A program made the position numbers and the translations under genes. Below, in pieces: positions 18,668 to 25,558 of a DNA stretch of 34,371 nucleotides (positions within the stretch are counted from its first letter, which is position 1; every line of letters starts with the position of its first letter). The notes below the pieces were generated by a model. The model was given only the letters and a program-made list of their open reading frames with translations, was not told the DNA's origin and ran no database searches. This DNA comes from Candidatus Peribacteria bacterium. Lineage in GTDB: Bacteria > Patescibacteriota > Gracilibacteria > Peribacterales > Peribacteraceae. The stretch spans positions 1 through 34,371 of the forward strand of contig CALRCM010000007.1 of assembly GCA_943354555.1 (NCBI GenBank), given 5' to 3'.

Positions 18668-19109
18668 TGAAGAGCTTCCCGAGCTCCTCCTTAAACTCCT
18701 CCACATCCTTGAATTCCCGGTGAACAGATGCAAACCGGATGTAGGCGACCTTGTCGAGCTTGTGCAGCGCCCGCATGACATCATTTCCTATAGTCGCGCT
18801 ACTGACTTCTCCTTTATTCGCTCCCCATTTCTCTTCAAGTTTATTCAGAAGGTCATTGATTTGTTCTTCTTTTATGGGTCGCTTGGTGCAGGCGATCCAG
18901 ATGCCCCGCTCGATTTTTCCTCTGCTATACGGCTCTCGCGTACCGTCGCGTTTGACGACGATCAGGTTACTCAGCTCCTGCCTCTCAAACGTCGTGAAGC
19001 GATGCGTGCACTTTGGGCATTCCCTGCGCCTGCGGATGGCGCGTCCCTCCTCGGCGATGCGGGAGTCGACAACGGCCGTATCCATTTCTTTGCATCTCGG
19101 ACAATGCAT
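18663..19109 (-). CDS. nrdR: Transcriptional repressor NrdR (Zn-ribbon + ATP-cone)
   Basis: MHCPRCKEMDTAVVDSRIAEEGRAIRRRRECPKCTHRFTTFERQE...VVKRDGTREPYSRGKIERGI. Confidence 0.95.
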   Translation of the reverse strand: MHCPRCKEMDTAVVDSRIAEEGRAIRRRRECPKCTHRFTTFERQELSNLIVVKRDGTREPYSRGKIERGIWIACTKRPIKEEQINDLLNKLEEKWGANKGEVSSATIGNDVMRALHKLDKVAYIRFASVHREFKDVEEFKEELGKLFK

Positions 19110-19170
19110 GTAGGCATTGAAAAGGGAAAAGGTGTTTCAGGGAAGGGGAAATATCATGAAATCAGTACGA

Positions 19171-19204
19171 CGAAACCAGCCCTCATGCATGAAGGCCGGT
19201 CTCG
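19171..19204 (-). other. 17-bp stem RNA hairpin candidate upstream of nrdR
   Basis: Minus-strand RNA CGAGACCGGCCUUCAUG/CAUGAGGGCUGGUUUCG pairs over 17 positions with three G-U wobbles; no U-tract. Confidence 0.55.
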
Positions 19205-19221
19205 ATGATTCACAATAAGGA

Positions 19222-19380
19222 TTACTCAGTAATCTTCTCAACAATATTCTTGTCGTCCTCCTGCTTTGCAAGCTTTTCGTGCAATGCCTTGCGCAGTGCA
19301 TCGAGAGCGCCAGAGTTGTTCTCCGGCGTTGGCATTGCCTCCTGATCGGGCATCATTCCTCTCTCAAGGGGGTTACCCAT
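19222..19380 (-). CDS. Small hypothetical protein, 52 aa (absent from the supplied ORF track)
   Basis: ATG...TAA frame MGNPLERGMMPDQEAMPTPENNSGALDALRKALHEKLAKQEDDKNIVEKITE in the otherwise empty gap upstream of nrdR. Confidence 0.6.
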   Translation of the reverse strand: MGNPLERGMMPDQEAMPTPENNSGALDALRKALHEKLAKQEDDKNIVEKITE

Positions 19381-19440
19381 AGTGTGGTTGGGGAAAGAAG
19401 TACAAAGCGATCATACGGCGAATATTCGGGCATGCAAGCA

Positions 19441-20112
19441 TTAGGGCCGCCGCAGGATATCTGAAGTGCCTGTACAGTCGATTATCCGCGATGGCTTGCG
19501 GAAAGGAAGGGGTCCTGCATCCAGTATCAAATCAGGTTTTTCCCTCATATTTTCATATTGTTCTAGAATTTCTTCTGCACTATAAGGACTGGGCTTTCCG
19601 TGAACATTTGCGGAGGTGGTGCTGATGGGGGTGCCGAAGGCTTGTACGAGCTGCATTGCGAATGGATGCGAGGAGATGCGGAGGCCGATAGTTTCGGGTT
19701 TCGGGTTGCTGGTTACTGGTTGCAAATCCTCGATTGTTTGCCTGGCTGCAGGGGTGATGTGGATGGTATACGGTATATCTTTTCTAGCGTGGAGGATCAG
19801 CGTCAGTGGTCCGGGAAGAAATTCACTCGCAAGTGCTTCTGCACGGTCATTCCATTCCACAAATTTCTTCGCTTCATCAATAGAGGCAAGCAAAGCACTG
19901 ACCGGCTGGTCTACTGGTCTTTGTTTTACCGCAAATAATCGTTGTACTGCTTCGGGATTACGGAGGTCACATGCAAGTCCGTAGCAGGTTTCCGTTGCAT
20001 GGATAACAATCCCCCCTGACTGGAGAACCTGTAGAGCTTCCTGCAATGAAGCCGGTGATTCCGGAAGGATACGCAAGGCAGAAGCATCATCCATTATCGC
20101 TGTGTGCGGCAA
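19441..20112 (-). CDS. tsaC: L-threonylcarbamoyladenylate synthase (Sua5/YrdC/YciO family)
   Basis: GGIVIHATETCYGLACDLRNPEAVQRLFAVKQRP, GPLTLILHA, GLRISSHPFA, PISTTSANVHGKPS. Confidence 0.92.
   Translation of the reverse strand: MPHTAIMDDASALRILPESPASLQEALQVLQSGGIVIHATETCYGLACDLRNPEAVQRLFAVKQRPVDQPVSALLASIDEAKKFVEWNDRAEALASEFLPGPLTLILHARKDIPYTIHITPAARQTIEDLQPVTSNPKPETIGLRISSHPFAMQLVQAFGTPISTTSANVHGKPSPYSAEEILEQYENMREKPDLILDAGPLPFRKPSRIIDCTGTSDILRRP
19691..19725. repeat. Heptamer array (GTTNCNG-like)x5 inside tsaC
   Basis: GTTTCGG GTTTCGG GTTGCTG GTTACTG GTTGCAA. Confidence 0.75.
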
Positions 20113-23100
20113 TCACTTCCTCCACTTTCTTCTCCAGAATGGTGGATGTGGCGACGGTGATCGGTAGATCGATCTGCTGTTCTCCGATCATGAGCTGCAC
20201 GCGTTCACTTCCGGGAAACATTTCCAGAGTGTGCTTGAGATCGAGAAGGAGTTTCCTAGGTGCGCGCGCGGGGAGTGTGATCTGATAGGGGCGGATGGGG
20301 GAGGGGGATATCGGTTCGGGGTTCTTGGTTCGGGGTTCCTGGCTTTTATTCACAGGAACAACAGGGCTTATGGTTCCTTCAATATTCAATACGGTTATCG
20401 CTTCATTTGTAGGCATCCCTTCAAGGATCCATTTCCCGAGCGGGCCATAAAACTCTGCATCGGGTGCCGGTGCTTCAGTGACGTTGATCACTTCTCCTGC
20501 TACGACATTTCCTTCTTCGTCTACTGCATCAACGCCATCATCACTACCGACAACCGGTCTCGAAAGCCGTAGTCCGCTTTTTGCCTCCTCTTCATCGAAG
20601 AATCCTGCTGCACGCGCTTTATTGATCATGGTTGAAAGTGACGCTCGCTTTACTACATCTGCACGCATCTGGAGCATGCTATTGCGTACGTCCAGAATAC
20701 CCGCGACGACGAGCACGGTATCTGGTTGTTCCAGATGCTCTGCAGCATCGGCAAACGCGCGGGGGAAAAGTGTGACTTCCATTTTTCCCGTCGGGTCTTC
20801 TAAAAACAGGATGGCCATGGTCTCTCCCTTCTTCGTCGTAATGCGCTTCACTCCTTCGACGATGCCTGCGAGGGTGATCTTTTTTCCTGCATCTTCGAGT
20901 GTGAGGTTGGCAATAAGCTGGGCCTTTTTGCCGATATATTTCTTGAGACCCGCCAGCGGATGGCTGCTCACGTACATGCCGAGCGTTTCTTTCTCCCATT
21001 GAAGTTTCTGCAGGCCGGTTGCGGGAACGCTTTCTGGGAAACTGAGAGTTGCTTCGTCCATCTGGCCTGCTCCGAAGAGTCCTTCCTGTGCGGAGCTTAC
21101 GTCCCCCGCGGCTTTGCCGTACTCCGCTATAACATCGTAGTGCGCGACGAGCGCTCCCCGTTCTCCGAGCGAATCCAGTGCTCCGGACTTTGCGAGAGAT
21201 TCGAGCAATTTTTTATTCAGGACCTTTGCCGGAACACGTTTGGCAAAATCCTCGATGGATGCGAATTTCCTTTCCCCCCGCACCTCTATGATTTGCTGCA
21301 CGGAACTATCACCGATGCCTTTGATGGCTGTAAGACCGAAGCGGATGGAGCCAGCGGCGTTGCTGGTTCCTTGTTCCTTGTTCTTGGTTCCCGGGATGGC
21401 GGTGAAGTGGCGTAAAGATTCATTGATATCCGGCGGGAGAACGGCGATGCCCATGGCGCGGCATTCCTCGATCTCGATCATGACGCGGTCGGTGTCCTGT
21501 GCATCGCTACTCAGGAGCGCTGCCATGAACTCCGTCGGATAATTCGCTTTCAGATACGCCGTTTCGTAGGCGATTTTGGCGTAGCCCGCAGCATGGGATT
21601 TATTGAATCCGTATCCGGCGAACGGTGTGATGACGTCATCGAAGATGCGCTCGGCAAGCGGTCGCTTGTAGCCTTTTTTTTCCGCGCCTGCCAGAAACTT
21701 CTCGCGCTGTGATGCCAGTTCCTCTTTGATCTTCTTTCCGATCGCTCTGCGCAGGATATCCGCTTCTCCAAGAGAGAATCCGGCGAATGCCCGTGCGATT
21801 TCCAGAATCTGCTCCTGATACACGCCGATGCCATAGGTGACCTCGAGAATGGGGCGCAGATCCTCGTGCTGATAGCTCACATTTTCCTGGCCGTGCTTAC
21901 GTTTGATGTACTGCGGGATCCACTCCATAGGTCCTGGGCGGTAGAGTGAGACCATCGCGATGATGTCGTTGAATGCCGTCGGCTTGAGTTGTTTTAAGTA
22001 CCGTCGCATACCCGCAGATTCCAACTGGAAGACACCGGTCGTGTCTCCGCGCTGGAGCAATGCGAATGTTTTCGTATCGTCGACGGGGATGCTGCCGATA
22101 TCAATTTTCTTGCCGTGGAGCCTTTCAATGATTTCCAGAGTTGTCTGGATCACCGTGAGGTTCATCAACCCAAGAAAATCCATTTTGAGTAGTCCCAATG
22201 ACTCCAAGGGCTTCGCGGATGTTTGTGTGATGATCGTCTCTTCGTCCTTTGGTGCGCGCTGGAGTGCTGTGTAGCCTACTGCAGGTTCCGGCGTGATGAT
22301 CACACCGCAGGCATGGACAGAGACGTGGCGTGCCTTTCCTTCAAGTTTCTGCGCGATGTCGAAGATCTTGCGGTAGGTTTCATTCTCTTTGTAGGCCAAC
22401 TGGATTTCTTGTGTGGCCAGTGCCTCAAGGAGCGTTGTACCCGGCTTGTCCGGAATGAGTTTTGCGAGGGCGTTCATTTCCAAAAATGGCACACCGTATG
22501 CACGTCCGACATCTTTCACAGCGGCGCGGGCGGCCAATGTTCCGAAGGTGCATATCTGCACAACACGGTCTTTGCCGTATTTCTCCCGCACGTAGTTGAG
22601 CACCTCGTCGCGGCGCGTGTCGGCAAAGTCAATATCGACGTCCGGCATGGATATGCGTTCAGGATTGAGAAAGCGTTCGAAGAGAAGTCCGTGCTCCATG
22701 GGGTCCAGCCCGGTGATGCCGAGGCAATAGGAGACCATCGAGCCGGCAGCGCTTCCTCGCCCAGGACCGACGGTGATACTGCGGCGCTTTGCTTCATTCA
22801 CGAAGTCGGCAACGATAAGAAAGTATCCGGAAAATCCCACTTGGTTAATGATGCCAAGCTCGTAGTCGAGACGTTCACGGTATCCTGCAGCAGGATCCGG
22901 ATATTTTTTTGCAAAACCCTCCTGAGCCATCCTGCGCAGCTCATCATTTTCTGTTGTGCCCTGTGGTACCGGAAATCGCGGGATGTGATACTTCGAAAAA
23001 TCCAGATGCACCGCGCACCGATCGGCGATGATCCGCGTGTTTTTGAGGGCGTCGGGGATATGCCCGAAGGATTTTTCCATCTCTTCGAATGTGCGCATGG

Positions 23101-23845
23101 AATAGTCCGTATCGCGCATGGAAAAGCGGCTGGGGTCGGAGATATGTGCATTCTTCTGGATGCATAGCAGGACATCATGGGCCTCCGCATCCTCTGCTCT
23201 GCAGTAGTGGGCATTGCAGGTAGCTACAACCGGCACGCCAAGCTTCTCCCCCCAGTGGATGAGCTGCTGGTTGATCTCCACCTGCCCAGGGACATTGGGT
23301 AGATCCATGAGCTCGAAGTAGAGATTGTCTTTTCCGAAGTACCCCTGATATTCCTCCACAAGTTCGGCAATTCTCTTTCCGTCTTCTGCGAGTGCTGCCT
23401 GCGGGATGGCGCCGCTGATTGGCCCCGATAGCGCAATGAGACCCTTTCCAAAGCGGGAGAGGAGATCTTTGTCGACGCGTGGTTTGTAGTACATGCCTTC
23501 CAGCGCCGCCAGCGTGATGAGCTCCAGAAGATTGCGGTATCCCTCATCGGTTTCTGCGATAAGTACGATAGGGTATCGCTTCGTATCTGTTCCGCTTTCC
23601 TTGTCAAAGCGCGTGCGCATCGCGATATATGTTTCTACTCCGAGTACAGGGTGCATCTTTGCTGCGCCACATGCCTTGTACAATTCCACCAGTCCGTAGG
23701 AATGCCCCTTGTCGGCGATGCCAACAGCGCTCTGCCCCAATTCCTTTGCCCGCTCGACAATTTCTTCCGGTGAAGGAAGTGCCTCGAGGAGAGAGTAGGT
23801 GGAGTGGCAGTGGAGATGGACGAAGTCAGAGGATTTCACGCTCAA
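20087..23845 (-). CDS. dnaE: DNA polymerase III subunit alpha (start TTG 23845 or GTG 23839)
   Basis: PHP domain HLHCHSTYSLLEALPS; YFLIVADFVNEAKRR; GPGRGSAAGSMVSYCLGIT; PDVDIDFADTRRDEVL; YRPGPMEWIPQYIKRKHG; OB-fold region. Confidence 0.96.
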   Translation of the reverse strand: MSVKSSDFVHLHCHSTYSLLEALPSPEEIVERAKELGQSAVGIADKGHSYGLVELYKACGAAKMHPVLGVETYIAMRTRFDKESGTDTKRYPIVLIAETDEGYRNLLELITLAALEGMYYKPRVDKDLLSRFGKGLIALSGPISGAIPQAALAEDGKRIAELVEEYQGYFGKDNLYFELMDLPNVPGQVEINQQLIHWGEKLGVPVVATCNAHYCRAEDAEAHDVLLCIQKNAHISDPSRFSMRDTDYSMRTFEEMEKSFGHIPDALKNTRIIADRCAVHLDFSKYHIPRFPVPQGTTENDELRRMAQEGFAKKYPDPAAGYRERLDYELGIINQVGFSGYFLIVADFVNEAKRRSITVGPGRGSAAGSMVSYCLGITGLDPMEHGLLFERFLNPERISMPDVDIDFADTRRDEVLNYVREKYGKDRVVQICTFGTLAARAAVKDVGRAYGVPFLEMNALAKLIPDKPGTTLLEALATQEIQLAYKENETYRKIFDIAQKLEGKARHVSVHACGVIITPEPAVGYTALQRAPKDEETIITQTSAKPLESLGLLKMDFLGLMNLTVIQTTLEIIERLHGKKIDIGSIPVDDTKTFALLQRGDTTGVFQLESAGMRRYLKQLKPTAFNDIIAMVSLYRPGPMEWIPQYIKRKHGQENVSYQHEDLRPILEVTYGIGVYQEQILEIARAFAGFSLGEADILRRAIGKKIKEELASQREKFLAGAEKKGYKRPLAERIFDDVITPFAGYGFNKSHAAGYAKIAYETAYLKANYPTEFMAALLSSDAQDTDRVMIEIEECRAMGIAVLPPDINESLRHFTAIPGTKNKEQGTSNAAGSIRFGLTAIKGIGDSSVQQIIEVRGERKFASIEDFAKRVPAKVLNKKLLESLAKSGALDSLGERGALVAHYDVIAEYGKAAGDVSSAQEGLFGAGQMDEATLSFPESVPATGLQKLQWEKETLGMYVSSHPLAGLKKYIGKKAQLIANLTLEDAGKKITLAGIVEGVKRITTKKGETMAILFLEDPTGKMEVTLFPRAFADAAEHLEQPDTVLVVAGILDVRNSMLQMRADVVKRASLSTMINKARAAGFFDEEEAKSGLRLSRPVVGSDDGVDAVDEEGNVVAGEVINVTEAPAPDAEFYGPLGKWILEGMPTNEAITVLNIEGTISPVVPVNKSQEPRTKNPEPISPSPIRPYQITLPARAPRKLLLDLKHTLEMFPGSERVQLMIGEQQIDLPITVATSTILEKKVEEVIAAHSDNG
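20314..20341. repeat. Heptamer array (GTTCNNG)x4 inside dnaE
   Basis: GTTCGGG GTTCTTG GTTCGGG GTTCCTG. Confidence 0.8.
21359..21393. repeat. Heptamer array (GTTCNNG-like)x5 inside dnaE
   Basis: GTTGCTG GTTCCTT GTTCCTT GTTCTTG GTTCCCG. Confidence 0.8.
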
Positions 23846-23873
23846 AGCTTATAGCTTATAGCTTATAGCTTCC
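23846..23873. repeat. Heptamer array (AGCTTAT)x3 + AGCTTCC immediately upstream of dnaE
   Basis: AGCTTAT AGCTTAT AGCTTAT AGCTTCC. Confidence 0.9.
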
Positions 23874-23891
23874 AGAAGCCTTCAGTACTTA

Positions 23892-25556
23892 TTACGGACT
23901 TACGGTGACCTCGGCGGCATTTTTGCACTGTTCATGAGCAGTGGTGCTGTTGAAGTACGCTCCGCTAAAGTATGGGAAGCATTCACTCTTAAAGTTGATG
24001 CGCAGAACCTGCTCGAGACGTCTGTTGCATGACCGGTACATGCATGATCTGCGCATGTAGAAGGCAAAGCCTTTCGTGAAGAAGCGTAAACCGGCGGAAT
24101 GGCCGGTGATGAGACCGCCCAGACGCTCGATGGGCCCATGAGCACTTCTGAGTGCTTCGGCGATTTGCAGTTGCCCGTCTTGGGACTTGGCGATGGGAAT
24201 AGCTGCCTTTTTGCCGTGGTAGATATTCCATGAGGAAGAGAACATACGCATGAACCATTCGTATGCAAACACAATGGGCATCTTACTGAGAGTGCGTTCT
24301 TGGGAGGCCGTACGTTCCCCGCCCGGCGGAAATTCATTTGGGTAACGCAAATACTTTGCCTGGGGCCGGCGGATACCCCATTGCTGGAGGAGTTGTGTGT
24401 AACGGACAATCAACCATGGTTCGTTTTTAGGAATGGAGAAGGCGCCGCGTGTTTCATAGGCGCCGATGAGGAGCCCCTGAAGGAGAGACCCGGAGCCAAT
24501 GTCTTTTAGGAGTGACCCTGTGTCCGTGAGGACGGCTCCAGTACCATTGAGTCCCATCTTCTGATCCTTCTGAATCTGCTCGATGCATCCGAAAATACGC
24601 AGAGTTGCACCCGTTGCCCTATGGAGGTATGTCCCTTCTGCAGAGGTATGGTCGGTTGCTACGCCAGCCATCACATCGAGTGCTTCGATGAGTTTGGTGA
24701 AGTTTGTCATGGAACCTGTTACGTCCTCGCGCTTCGTCATCAACTCGGCGAGCGCAGACATTTCCGCTCCTGTAGGAGGATGCACAGAGGCTTCGTCAGG
24801 AATTACACTATCAGTGCAGCCGAATAACGTTCTTGAAGGAGGTAGGTAGTCCGAGTCAAACGGACAGAGCCTTCCCTCCAGAGGATTCGGGTGATCTTTT
24901 GGGAGAAGACATCCATAAGATTGGCATCCATGTGGTGTATTGAACATTACCCCGCCAGTGCCGGTGCATACCGTTTCCGATACATTGATGCAGGCGTTGC
25001 CGGGCCTTCCCTGTGGGCAGCACCAGACGGGATCCACCGTATCGAACGACTGTATGCGTGCCCAGCCGGTATCTTCATACAAGGGATCGCGCGCTCCCTG
25101 TAGCAAATGCTCAACGCGTCGGTTTAAAAAGCGAATGAGGCGCTGGAGGAGTATCACCCGGAAAGGCTCGGCTGCCTCGAGCGCTGTATGCAATTCCTCA
25201 CGCACTTTTTCAATCTTTGACTGCAAAATGATCACATCAAGATGGAGACAAGGCGTGGTTTCAAAAAGATTCTTTTGCATTTCCGAAAGTTGCATCCTAG
25301 TGTCGACGGTGGAGAGCATCGCGGACGTTGTATAAAATATCCACCATGGCTTGAGCAGATCAAAGATTGGCCCCCCCGGAGTATTCATGGAGCTTGCCTT
25401 GGTGATGCCGGCATTTGCGCGGTCGAGGACGCGTTGCACATAGTGTTCAGAGATCGGAGGGATGGCCACAATGTCATCGACCGTTATGGCTCCGGCCGTA
25501 GTGGGCAGCAGCACAGTGATGCAGAGCAAGCCGGCAATTATACGAGCATTCGGCAT
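23892..25556 (-). CDS. Hypothetical secreted protein (gene 5 of cluster); start ATG 25556 preferred over 25601
   Basis: Signal peptide MPNARIIAGLLCITVLLPTTAGA; Cys-rich; start 2 nt after the upstream stop. Confidence 0.8.
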   Translation of the reverse strand: MPNARIIAGLLCITVLLPTTAGAITVDDIVAIPPISEHYVQRVLDRANAGITKASSMNTPGGPIFDLLKPWWIFYTTSAMLSTVDTRMQLSEMQKNLFETTPCLHLDVIILQSKIEKVREELHTALEAAEPFRVILLQRLIRFLNRRVEHLLQGARDPLYEDTGWARIQSFDTVDPVWCCPQGRPGNACINVSETVCTGTGGVMFNTPHGCQSYGCLLPKDHPNPLEGRLCPFDSDYLPPSRTLFGCTDSVIPDEASVHPPTGAEMSALAELMTKREDVTGSMTNFTKLIEALDVMAGVATDHTSAEGTYLHRATGATLRIFGCIEQIQKDQKMGLNGTGAVLTDTGSLLKDIGSGSLLQGLLIGAYETRGAFSIPKNEPWLIVRYTQLLQQWGIRRPQAKYLRYPNEFPPGGERTASQERTLSKMPIVFAYEWFMRMFSSSWNIYHGKKAAIPIAKSQDGQLQIAEALRSAHGPIERLGGLITGHSAGLRFFTKGFAFYMRRSCMYRSCNRRLEQVLRINFKSECFPYFSGAYFNSTTAHEQCKNAAEVTVSP

Positions 25557-25558
25557 CG

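Noticed and set aside
22223-23167. 314-aa plus-strand ORF antisense to dnaE
   Set aside because: Overlaps the strongly supported dnaE frame; composition typical of antisense open frames in GC-moderate coding DNA.
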